Shown piece by piece: positions 24,741 through 32,375 of a stretch of DNA of 40,164 nt. The stretch lies in the NCBI GenBank assembly GCA_027003115.1, contig JALWYS010000176.1:1-40164 (forward strand), written 5' to 3'. The position numbers and the translations under genes were made by a program. This stretch comes from Deltaproteobacteria bacterium (GTDB lineage Bacteria; Desulfobacterota; Dissulfuribacteria; Dissulfuribacterales; QOAL01). Each line of letters begins with the position of its first letter. Positions within the stretch are counted from its first letter, which is position 1. Under the pieces are notes generated by a model. That model worked only from the letters and a program-made list of their open reading frames with translations. It ran no database searches and was not told where the DNA came from.

Positions 24741-25781
24741 TTAGACCAGAACCTCTTCGCCGCCCTTTCCGCCAAGAACTATCTTGCCCTCGCCTTCTAG
24801 GCGCTTGGCCACCCGTATTATTGCCTGCTGTGCCTGTTCCACATCCTTCAGACGTACAGGCCCCATCACCTCAAGGTCTTCTCTCAACATCTGGGCTGCC
24901 CTCTCAGACATGTTGTTGAAGAACTTATCCCTCAACTCCTCGGATGCGGCTTTCAAGGCAAGCTTCAACTCATCCGTACTGATCTCCTTCAGAATGGCCA
25001 CAATGGCACTGTCATCCACCTGGAGGAGATCCTCGAACTTGAACATCAGCTTCTTGATCTCTTCTGCAAGGTCCTCTGAGCTCTCTTCTATCTGTTCAAG
25101 AAGAGCGTCTTCCAAGGTCCTGTCCAGGTTGTTTAGTATCTCAGCAACCTTCTCGGCGCCTCCAACCTTTGTGGCATCACTCATTTCCACAGAGAATAGC
25201 TCCTCCTCAAGCACCCTGTCTATTTCGGCCACGATCTCCGGGCTTATCTTTTCAAGATTTGCTATACGCATCATCACATCTGACTGGAGCTTATCATTGA
25301 GCTCTGAGAGGATCTCTGCGGCAAGATCTGGTTCAAGGTGTGCAAGTATTACCGCTATTGTTTGTGGATGTTCATTTGACAAAAAATTTACTATTACCTT
25401 TGGCTCAAGACCCGAAAGTTTCTGAAAGGTCGAAGGGTGAAGCTGACGCATTATGTCCTCGTAGATCTGTTTTGCCTGCTCCTCAGGCATGGAGGAAAAA
25501 AGCACCTTTTTCAAAAAATCCTCTACAGGAACAGAAACCTCCCCCTGGACCATTGACATCTTCTCTCTAACTTCGTCTAGAACTAGCTGTATGGCCTCTC
25601 CAGGGATATTTTGAATCTGCGCCATAAGGGATGAAACCATCCTCACTTCATTTTCCTTGAGATACTTGAAGACCTCTGCTGTAAAGGCCTCTCCCATGGC
25701 CAACAGGAATATGGCTGCCTTTATGGGGCCGTCGGGGTTCGAAAGATCAATGGCTCCTGGAAGCGCAACCTGGCTACTCAC
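24741..25781 (-). CDS. fliG: Flagellar motor switch protein FliG
   Basis: FliG forms the rotor ring on FliF and carries the torque helix. The 346-residue protein has the N-terminal FliF-binding domain, the middle domain with the EHPQT motif (LSNEHPQTIAVILAHL), and the C-terminal domain with the charged torque-helix residues in the segment from LKAASEELRDKFFNNMSERA. The length fits the family. It overlaps the fliF end by 8 bp. Confidence 0.97.
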   Translation of the reverse strand: MSSQVALPGAIDLSNPDGPIKAAIFLLAMGEAFTAEVFKYLKENEVRMVSSLMAQIQNIPGEAIQLVLDEVREKMSMVQGEVSVPVEDFLKKVLFSSMPEEQAKQIYEDIMRQLHPSTFQKLSGLEPKVIVNFLSNEHPQTIAVILAHLEPDLAAEILSELNDKLQSDVMMRIANLEKISPEIVAEIDRVLEEELFSVEMSDATKVGGAEKVAEILNNLDRTLEDALLEQIEESSEDLAEEIKKLMFKFEDLLQVDDSAIVAILKEISTDELKLALKAASEELRDKFFNNMSERAAQMLREDLEVMGPVRLKDVEQAQQAIIRVAKRLEGEGKIVLGGKGGEEVLV

Positions 25782-27369
25782 CTTTGCCCTCCTTCTTCTT
25801 TTCTCTAAGCCATATCTTTATCAGGGCTGCTGCACGCTCTGGATATTCCTTTGCAAGATCCCTCAACTCACCCTTCACATCGGGGATGGGCTCGAAAGAT
25901 GGGGCAACTGCGGCCTCCCCGCCTGCCACTTCCCCTTCAAGTGCTGCAGCTCCTTCCATTACTTTTTCTTCATGTGGCTTAAGGACAAAACGGTTAAGAA
26001 GTGGCTTTAAAATGGCAAAAATAAAGATCAAGGCCAGAATCAAATTTGCCAGGGGTCTTATGAGTTTGGTAAATACATCCACTGCTTTCGCAACCATGCC
26101 TTTCTTCTCGCTCACAGGAGAAAAGGCCACGTTAACTACACTTACCTCGTCTCCTCTGTCTTCAGAGTAGCCCATGGCTGCCTTGACAATTTGCGTAAGG
26201 TTTGTAATCTCCTCAGGGCTGCGCGGTTCATAGACTGTCTTGCCCTTTTCATTGCGGTACTTTCCATCAACCATGACGGCCACTGAGAGGCGTTTGAGGC
26301 TGCCCACGGACCCAAGAATCTCCCTTTGAATCCTTGTAATCTCGTAGTTTGATATGTCCTTTTTCTTCCTTTTAAGAAATTCCTCGCCCTGCTGCCCGAC
26401 ATTTCCTTGAATCTTGTTGGCAAGACCTCCCTTCACTCCTGGAATGCCCCCCTGCTGGGCAGGTTTTTCTGTCTCTTCGAGCTTTTCCTCACTCCTTATG
26501 GCGATTGAATCGGGATCGTAGCGGTCTTCGTTGGTCTTGACCTGGTTGAAGTCCACCTCTGCACTCACCCTTACCACTGCCTTCTTTGGCCCAAGGGCAT
26601 CCTCAAGCATGGTCTGAATCTTGTGCTTGAAGTAGTCTTCAAGGCGTTTTCTGTAGGTAAACTGCAGGTTTGCCTTGGCCTTTAATGGGTCCTTGAGCTG
26701 CATCTTGGCCTCGTACAGGACGTTACCGGTGGTATCAACGACGGTGACATTGTCCTTTTTGAGCCTTGGGACTGCGCTTGCCACAAGGTGCACCATACCA
26801 AGTATCTGGTTTTGGGAGAGCTCCTGTCCCCTTTTGAGCTCAAGGACAACGGAAGCACTTGGCTCCTGCCTTTGGCCGACAAACAGGCTGTCCTTGGGTT
26901 TTGCAATGTGAACGCGAACAGTCTTTACCTGGGGAAACCTGGCTATGGTCTTTTCAAGCTCACCTTGCAAGGCCCTCTGATAATTCACCTGCTGGACAAA
27001 GTCCGTTGTGCCAAGACTAGACTTGTCAAAAATCTCAAAGCCTACCGTGCTGCCCCTAGGTAGGCCCTGGCTTGCAAGGGCAAGTCTTACGTCATAGACC
27101 TTGTCTTCTGGCACCTTTATGGTGCTTCCCCCCTGGGCAACCTTGTAGGAAATGCCCTTTTTCTTAAGCCATTGGGCTATCTCTCCTGCGTCCTTCTGGT
27201 CAAGATCCGTGTAAAGGACCTTGTAGGTTGGGGTGTTTATCAGGAGGAAAAGGGCGGTAAAGCCTGCCAGCACTCCTACAACCACAAGGCCTGCTATGAC
27301 CTTTTGCCTGATGCTAAGGTCTTCATAGAGTTTTTTTAGCTGTGAAACATAGTCAGCGGCGCTGGCCAT
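25774..27369 (-). CDS. fliF: Flagellar MS-ring protein FliF
   Basis: FliF builds the MS ring, the base on which the flagellum assembles. The 531-residue protein has a first transmembrane helix (about 24-44, VIAGLVVVGVLAGFTALFLL), two ring-building motifs with YKVLYTDLDQKDAGEIAQWL and GSTVGFEIFDKSSLGTTDF, a beta-collar region (about 280-400), a second transmembrane helix (about 442-462) and the C-terminal FliG-binding tail ending in charged residues. It follows fliE by about 32 nt. Confidence 0.97.
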   Translation of the reverse strand: MASAADYVSQLKKLYEDLSIRQKVIAGLVVVGVLAGFTALFLLINTPTYKVLYTDLDQKDAGEIAQWLKKKGISYKVAQGGSTIKVPEDKVYDVRLALASQGLPRGSTVGFEIFDKSSLGTTDFVQQVNYQRALQGELEKTIARFPQVKTVRVHIAKPKDSLFVGQRQEPSASVVLELKRGQELSQNQILGMVHLVASAVPRLKKDNVTVVDTTGNVLYEAKMQLKDPLKAKANLQFTYRKRLEDYFKHKIQTMLEDALGPKKAVVRVSAEVDFNQVKTNEDRYDPDSIAIRSEEKLEETEKPAQQGGIPGVKGGLANKIQGNVGQQGEEFLKRKKKDISNYEITRIQREILGSVGSLKRLSVAVMVDGKYRNEKGKTVYEPRSPEEITNLTQIVKAAMGYSEDRGDEVSVVNVAFSPVSEKKGMVAKAVDVFTKLIRPLANLILALIFIFAILKPLLNRFVLKPHEEKVMEGAAALEGEVAGGEAAVAPSFEPIPDVKGELRDLAKEYPERAAALIKIWLREKKKEGKGE

Positions 27370-27401
27370 ATCTTTTTCCTCTCCTCAGGTGCTTAGATTA
27401 G

Positions 27402-27725
27402 CTAGAATTGAAGCCTCATGATCTCTTCATAGGCACTAAGGGCCTTGTTTCTCATCTGTACGAACATCCTGAAGTTTATGTCAGCCTTTGTTATTTCAAG
27501 CATCACCTCGGGAATGTCCATCTCCTCTCCTGCTGCAAGGCGTGCAGCCATCTTGTCCGCTTGGGTCATCTGGGCGTTTAACTTTTCAAGGCCCCTTTCC
27601 ACCATGCTTGAAAAGGTTGGCTTTTCGGTGCTGGGGGCAACCCCTTGTGCCCCGGTATCGGCTGTTGAAACCCCACCCTTTTGCAGGGGGCTTATTGTCT
27701 GCCCTGTTGCATTTATCTGCGACAC
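27402..27725 (-). CDS. fliE: Flagellar hook-basal body complex protein FliE
   Basis: FliE joins the MS ring to the rod. The 107-residue protein has the conserved C-terminal half DIPEVMLEITKADINFRMFV followed by QMRNKALSAYEEIMRLQF, with the typical helical pattern. The first 35 residues are Ser/Thr/Gly-rich and unconserved. It sits 14 nt after flgC, as in most flagellar operons. Confidence 0.95.
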   Translation of the reverse strand: MSQINATGQTISPLQKGGVSTADTGAQGVAPSTEKPTFSSMVERGLEKLNAQMTQADKMAARLAAGEEMDIPEVMLEITKADINFRMFVQMRNKALSAYEEIMRLQF

Positions 27726-27739
27726 CTTTGGCCTCCTCC

Positions 27740-28195
27740 CTATCTGATGATATCTATGGCCTTTATGGCCATGTTCTTTGCAGAATCAAGGGCTGAGATG
27801 TTGGCCTCATAGGCCCTCTGGGCGCTCATAATGTCCACCATCTCTTCCATCACATTGACATTTGGCATCTTCACCATGCCGTTTTCGTCTGCATCCGGAT
27901 GGTCAGGGTCATAGACCTCCATGAAAGGAGTCTTGTCGTCCACGATTTCTGCGACCTCAACGCTCTCAAGGGCCCTTTTTAGATTTGCCTCAAATCCGTC
28001 TTTTTCGCGCACTACACCTGCCCCCTCACCCTCCAAGGGCACGGAACGAAAGACCACTGACTTTGCCCTGTAGGGCCCTCCATCTATTGTCCTTGTCACG
28101 TGCGCATTGGCAAGGTTCATAGAGGCGACGTTTAGTCTTGTGCGTTCCGCCCTCAGGCCCTTTGCGCTGATTGCAAAGGAAGTAAAAAGGTTCAT
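27740..28195 (-). CDS. flgC: Flagellar basal-body rod protein FlgC
   Basis: FlgC is a proximal rod subunit. The 151-residue protein begins with FAISAKGLRAERTRLNVASM and NLANAHVTRT (the flagellar rod signature), and ends with the conserved helix VDIMSAQRAYEANISALDSA. The middle has GVVREKDGFE and VYDPDHPDADENGMVKMPNV, the usual FlgC core. Its ATG overlaps the flgB stop by 4 bp. Confidence 0.96.
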   Translation of the reverse strand: MNLFTSFAISAKGLRAERTRLNVASMNLANAHVTRTIDGGPYRAKSVVFRSVPLEGEGAGVVREKDGFEANLKRALESVEVAEIVDDKTPFMEVYDPDHPDADENGMVKMPNVNVMEEMVDIMSAQRAYEANISALDSAKNMAIKAIDIIR

Positions 28196-28617
28196 GACTT
28201 ACCTCCCTCGGTAATGGCTGTCTTTAGCATCTCAAATTTCTTTATGAGCATCTGGGTGGTTAGCTGGTACTCTATGTTGTTTTTGGAAAGTTTTGCCATC
28301 TCCTCGTCAAGGTCAACGTTGTTTGGAACGCCCCTTTCACTGGACTGCTCCACAGATGGCCTTACTGGTGTAGGCCGTCCGGTAATGTGACGTCCATTTG
28401 TGGTTCTTAAGTGAATATCAGGCTCGCCTTCCCTGTTATTCTTAAGGCCTTTGTCCCTGAGATAGGACTCCATGACCTCCTCAAAGTTGATGTTCTTTGC
28501 CTTGTAACCAGGGGTGTCTATGTTGGCTATGTTCGAGGAAATGGTGGCATTCCTTTTTGCCCTGAGACTGAGGGCCTTTCCCATTATGTCTACTACCGGT
28601 CCGAATATGTCCTTCAT
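28192..28617 (-). CDS. flgB: Flagellar basal-body rod protein FlgB
   Basis: FlgB is a proximal rod subunit. The 141-residue form starts at ATG 28617 (MKDIFGPVVDIMGKAL), preceded by GAGGAGG, and shows RAKRNATISSNIANIDTPGYKA (in two adjacent conserved blocks), LRTTNGRHI and the C-terminal NNIEYQLTTQMLIKKFEMLK. A longer frame from 28659 runs back into the preceding regulator gene and is not needed. It begins 7 nt after the stop of the sigma-54 activator, so the regulator and structural genes form one operon. Confidence 0.95.
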   Translation of the reverse strand: MKDIFGPVVDIMGKALSLRAKRNATISSNIANIDTPGYKAKNINFEEVMESYLRDKGLKNNREGEPDIHLRTTNGRHITGRPTPVRPSVEQSSERGVPNNVDLDEEMAKLSKNNIEYQLTTQMLIKKFEMLKTAITEGGKS

Positions 28618-28624
28618 GGCCTCC

Positions 28625-30064
28625 TCACAACACCAGCCCCATGTTTCTGTACTCGGCAAGCTTGTTCCTTAAGGTCCTAACGCTAATGCCAAGAAGTTTT
28701 GCAGCATGGGTCCTGTTACCCTTTGTCTTTGAAAGGGCCCTTTTTATCATCTCCTTTTCCACCTCTCCGAGATTGAACGTTTCTTCTCCAATGGCAACCT
28801 GCCCGGTTGAAGAGGCAGAAATTGCCTCGTCAGCAAGCTCTTCTCCCAGCAAATCCTGCAGGGTTATTTCATCTTCCTGGGCAAGAAGAACGCCCCTTTC
28901 CACTATGTTCTTGAGTTCCCGCACGTTTCCGCTCCACTTTTTCTGTCCAAGGGCCTCAAGAACCCCATTAGCAAATTTGAGCCCATTTTTTCCATACTCC
29001 CTTGAAAAGTGTTCAAGAAAGTGCTCTGCAAGAAAGGCGATATCTTCTTGCCTTTCTCGTAGTGGTGGAACCTTAAGGGGAATGACGTTCAGCCTGAAGT
29101 AGAGGTCCTCCCTGAACTTACCGGAACGAACCGCAGCAAGTACATCCCGGTTGGTGGTGGCAACCACCCTGACGTCCACCGGTATGGGGTTGTAGCCGCC
29201 AAGCCTGTCCACCTCCCCTTCCTGCAGCACCCTCAATAGCTTGGCCTGAAGCGGCAGAGCCATTTCGGTAACCTCGTCAAGTAGTATGGTGCCGCCGTCT
29301 GCCAGCTCAAACTTTCCTATCTTCTTCATTATGGCCCCGGAAAAGGCCCCCTTTTCGTGGCCAAAAAGCTCACTTTCAAGGAGTGTCTCAGGAAGGGCAG
29401 CGCAGTTAAGGGCCACAAAGGGGCCATCTGCCCTGTCGCTTTCTGCATGTATGTACCTAGCAAGGAGCTCTTTTCCTGTGCCGCTTTCCCCCTGTATAAG
29501 AACCGTTGCCTTGCTTTTTGCAACGCTTCTTGCCTGAGAGAGGACCTTTTCCATGGCAGGGCTTTTGGTCAGAATCTTGTATTTGTCAAAATTTCGACGC
29601 TTTCGAGGCGCTCCTTTTTCCTTTTTTGTCTGGACTTCCTCAATATCCTTTTTCTTGTTCTTATTGACCTGGGATGTGGATAAGGCCCTTTTTATAACAA
29701 AACCAAGGATATCTGCGGACCAGGGTGGAAGCCTGAAATCCATGGCCCCAAGCTCCATGACAAGCTGTGCATCCTCTACCGTGGCCTCCCTTGCAAGCAC
29801 TATGACCTTTGCCTCTGTTTCACTCTCATTCATGGCTTTTAGAAATTCCACTGCGTCAAAGGAATCCTGCTGGTGAAAGACAAAACAGAGAACGAACTCA
29901 CCCTTTTTCAGAAGGCCAATTGCCATCTGGATATCAGGTGCCATGGTGATCTCAAAGCCCATGTCTTCGAGACTGGACTGAAGCTCCATCCGCTCCTTTA
30001 CACCACCACCAGCAACCAGGACCCTTTGGGCCTTTTTGGGGAAAAAATCTTGAAACTCTGTCAT
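28625..30064 (-). CDS. Sigma-54-dependent transcriptional activator with degenerate receiver (flagellar)
   Basis: The 479-residue protein has an NtrC-family architecture: receiver-like domain (13-125), linker, AAA+ sigma-54 interaction domain (about 165-395) with Walker A GESGTGKE (192-199), the sigma-54 loop GAFSGA (239-244, usually GAFTGA) and Walker B region LLDEVTEM, and a C-terminal Fis-type helix-turn-helix (KTKGNRTHAAKLLGISVRTL). The receiver keeps its fold pattern but has lost all phosphorylation residues: the acidic pair is GGG (19-21), the phospho-Asp position is Phe63, the Thr is Ala91 and the Lys is Pro113/114. It probably activates flagellar sigma-54 promoters without phosphorylation. 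FlrC/FleR/FlgR-like by position; the start overlaps the TPR gene by 4 bp. Confidence 0.92.
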   Translation of the reverse strand: MTEFQDFFPKKAQRVLVAGGGVKERMELQSSLEDMGFEITMAPDIQMAIGLLKKGEFVLCFVFHQQDSFDAVEFLKAMNESETEAKVIVLAREATVEDAQLVMELGAMDFRLPPWSADILGFVIKRALSTSQVNKNKKKDIEEVQTKKEKGAPRKRRNFDKYKILTKSPAMEKVLSQARSVAKSKATVLIQGESGTGKELLARYIHAESDRADGPFVALNCAALPETLLESELFGHEKGAFSGAIMKKIGKFELADGGTILLDEVTEMALPLQAKLLRVLQEGEVDRLGGYNPIPVDVRVVATTNRDVLAAVRSGKFREDLYFRLNVIPLKVPPLRERQEDIAFLAEHFLEHFSREYGKNGLKFANGVLEALGQKKWSGNVRELKNIVERGVLLAQEDEITLQDLLGEELADEAISASSTGQVAIGEETFNLGEVEKEMIKRALSKTKGNRTHAAKLLGISVRTLRNKLAEYRNMGLVL

Positions 30065-32235
30065 AGCTGGCTTCCAGCCTTCTCCCAGAATTTGTAATAG
30101 GATGCCTCAGCCTTGGAGGCTTCGGCCCAGAATCCCTTTTCTCCTTTTGCGGCCTCTGCCCACAGGATTTTTGCCTTTTTGGGGTCCTTGCCAACGGAAG
30201 AGGCAAGATTCAGCCTGAAATGGTTGGCAGGGTCCTTGCTGTCAAGCCTGTTAAGAAGCCTGTAAGCCTTAAGGGCCTCTTGCGGCTCACCAAGATTAAG
30301 GGCCTCATCACCCCATTTTCTTGCAAGAACGATCTTTTCCTCCATGGGAATGAGGGCCTTATGGCTTTTGTATATCTGCCAGGCAGTGTCCCACTCTGCC
30401 AAGTATATGGCCCCAAGGATTGCCTGTATCACGTTTTCCCTGGCTGGTTCAATATTTATGCTGTCCATTGCCATGTTAAGGGCGGCCCTGTAGTCCTTTT
30501 GCCAAAGGGCCAGGACGGATTTATAAAAAAGCCCCCTGGCCCCCATGGACTCTTCCGGACAGTAAAGGTTTAGCAGGGTAATTGTGTCCTGGGCTGCACG
30601 AAGCCTATTTTCCTTGATAATCTCACCAGTCCAGTCCATTAAAATGGTGCAGCGAAAGGTGGCATCGGGAGAACTATCCCAGGCCCTCTGGAATGCCCTA
30701 AGGCTTGCAAGGCCCAAACCCACCTTTTCCTCTGCCTTTGCCAGTAAAAGGTAATGTCTTGCAACCTTGAGGGTGTCTATCTTGCTCCTGTTTGAAAAAT
30801 AAAAATCTATAAGCTCAAGGTGTCTGCCCTTTGTTAAAAACCATTCATCTGCCTTAACAAGGGCGGTCACCGCCTGCCTTCTGGCCTTTTTTACCCACGC
30901 GGAATCCCCTGTAAAATAGCTTAAAAAGGCCCAGTATTCCTCTAAGGCCTCAAGGGGTCTGCCCGCTTGTAACAGCTTTCCCTGAAGCTCAACCCACTTT
31001 CTTTCAAGGGCGTCTTTCATGAACTGGTAGATCTCGGAATAAGCCCCTGATTTCTTTCCAACCATGGGTCTTAGGGACTCCACTATCTTTTTTAGCTCTG
31101 AAACCTTGTAATCTCCGCCAATAAGGCCGTTTTTGGCCTGATCTGCCATTAGAAGAAGGTCTTTTGAGTAAGGGCTTTGAGGATCTTCCCGCAGATAACT
31201 TTCTGCCAGCAACAGGGCCTTTAGATAATCCTTTTTTCTAAGCTCTGTGGCCACATATTCGCGCTTTACCTCCCTTGTGAGAGGATGTGTGGGATAGCGT
31301 TTTAGAATCTCCCTGTAAACATGCTCAGATTCGAAATAGTCGGGGGGTCTAACCCGCCCCTTGGTATAGCGGGATAGTCGCTCTCTGGCCTCTTCCTTTA
31401 ACTGCAACATGCGAAATCGCGCAAAAAGATACTCTGGTTGCCCCTTGAAATCCCGCCTTATGAGGGCGTAGTACTTTCTCGCCTTGATTACATCCCCCGT
31501 GTGCCTGTAGGTCTCAGCAATGTGAAAGAGGGTGGTTGCTCGAAAGCCGGGATTTCTCGTAAGATTCAGGTATCTCACCCAGAGCCCAATGGCCTTTTTG
31601 GGCCTTTTGTCGTAAAGGGCAAGCCGCGCTTTAAGGTCAAGAAGCTCGGGTACGTCAACCTCTGCCATGGGAGAGGAACTCGAGACCATCCTTGCCACAT
31701 CTCTCGCCTTCTTTACGTTACCCCTTTCAAGGGCCTGTCTTGCCATGAGCACCTCTGCAGTGCGGGCAGCAATACTGTCAGGAAACCGACGCATTATCTC
31801 CCTGTAAAATCGCCTGAGCTTCTTCTGATTACCAGTCTTTTCATAGTGGAGGATCAGGGAGTTGAGGGCCTGGTTTGTCCACCTGCTGTTTGGAAAATAG
31901 CGGGTGACTATCTTCCAGTGGGCCTCTGCCTCTGGCCAGAAAGAAACGGATGCATAGGCCTCACCAAGTATGTAATAGGCCTCGGGGATCATCTTTGAAT
32001 CAGGATACGCCTTTATGAAATTCTTCAGCATGGAGATGAGGGGCCAGGCATCCTCCTTTAGCTTTTCAGGACTTGTCTGGTACTCCTGCCAAAACACCTC
32101 AATGGCTGGAACTATGGCCTTCCAGGCCATCTTTGCCTCTTGCTCCCTGCTGGCTGCATGAACACTTGAACAGGCAAGAGACAACAGAAAGATGAAAACA
32201 CAAAGTGCCCTTGCCATGCCTGAGATGTCATCCAT
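30061..32235 (-). CDS. Exported TPR-repeat protein leading the flagellar operon
   Basis: This large protein (about 724 residues) has an N-terminal signal peptide (MARALCVFIFLLSLACSSVHA, cut near HA/AS) and then helical TPR-like repeats to the end, for example YYILGEAYASVSFWPEAEAHW, ALNSLILHYEKTGNQKKLRR, HIAETYRHTGDVIKARKYYA and AYRLLNRLDSKDPANHF. The first blocks resemble BamD/CpoB-type periplasmic TPRs. A frame extends to 32334, but that start lies within the upstream terminator and ahead of the sigma-54 promoter. ATG 32235 (after GGAAAG) or 32217 is therefore preferred. It is coupled to the activator gene by a 4-bp overlap. Location outside the cytoplasm is inferred; function unknown. Confidence 0.82.
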   Translation of the reverse strand: MDDISGMARALCVFIFLLSLACSSVHAASREQEAKMAWKAIVPAIEVFWQEYQTSPEKLKEDAWPLISMLKNFIKAYPDSKMIPEAYYILGEAYASVSFWPEAEAHWKIVTRYFPNSRWTNQALNSLILHYEKTGNQKKLRRFYREIMRRFPDSIAARTAEVLMARQALERGNVKKARDVARMVSSSSPMAEVDVPELLDLKARLALYDKRPKKAIGLWVRYLNLTRNPGFRATTLFHIAETYRHTGDVIKARKYYALIRRDFKGQPEYLFARFRMLQLKEEARERLSRYTKGRVRPPDYFESEHVYREILKRYPTHPLTREVKREYVATELRKKDYLKALLLAESYLREDPQSPYSKDLLLMADQAKNGLIGGDYKVSELKKIVESLRPMVGKKSGAYSEIYQFMKDALERKWVELQGKLLQAGRPLEALEEYWAFLSYFTGDSAWVKKARRQAVTALVKADEWFLTKGRHLELIDFYFSNRSKIDTLKVARHYLLLAKAEEKVGLGLASLRAFQRAWDSSPDATFRCTILMDWTGEIIKENRLRAAQDTITLLNLYCPEESMGARGLFYKSVLALWQKDYRAALNMAMDSINIEPARENVIQAILGAIYLAEWDTAWQIYKSHKALIPMEEKIVLARKWGDEALNLGEPQEALKAYRLLNRLDSKDPANHFRLNLASSVGKDPKKAKILWAEAAKGEKGFWAEASKAEASYYKFWEKAGSQL

Positions 32236-32274
32236 TTCCACTTTCCAGAAATCTTTCATAACGAAATAGGCAAA

Positions 32275-32290
32275 AGCAAAGGGGATGCCA
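32275..32290 (-). promoter_or_regulatory. Sigma-54 promoter of the flagellar operon
   Basis: On the - strand TGGCATCCCCTTTGCT matches the -24/-12 consensus (TGGCAC-N5-TTGCA) with exact GG-N10-GC spacing: -24 element TGGCAT at 32290-32285 and -12 element TTGC at 32279-32276. Transcription would start near 32264, some 29 nt before the ATG at 32235. It lies just downstream of the GH57 terminator and upstream of a sigma-54 activator and rod/export genes, where sigma-54 control is well known in flagellar hierarchies. Confidence 0.82.
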
Positions 32291-32308
32291 CTAGCATCAA
32301 GGCCTTTT

Positions 32309-32352
32309 ACAAAAAACAAAAAAGGCGGATACAAGCACTGCCTGTAGCCGCC
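32309..32352 (-). terminator. Strong Rho-independent terminator after the GH57 gene
   Basis: On the - strand a 29-nt hairpin (32352-32324) pairs GGCGG/CCGCC, one C/T mismatch, TACA/TGTA and GGC/GCT-type pairs including one G-U, closing a 3-nt loop. It is followed by TTTTTTGTTTTTTG. A second palindrome (AGGCCCG-TT-CGGGCCT) lies right at the GH57 stop without a T tract. The terminator isolates the flagellar operon from upstream transcription. Confidence 0.9.
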
Positions 32353-32375
32353 CTTGGTGCGAGGCCCGAACGGGC

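Noticed and set aside
32236-32334. An N-terminal extension of the TPR protein by 33 residues
   Set aside because: It would start inside the GH57 terminator hairpin and upstream of the sigma-54 promoter, and it would push the signal peptide into the interior.
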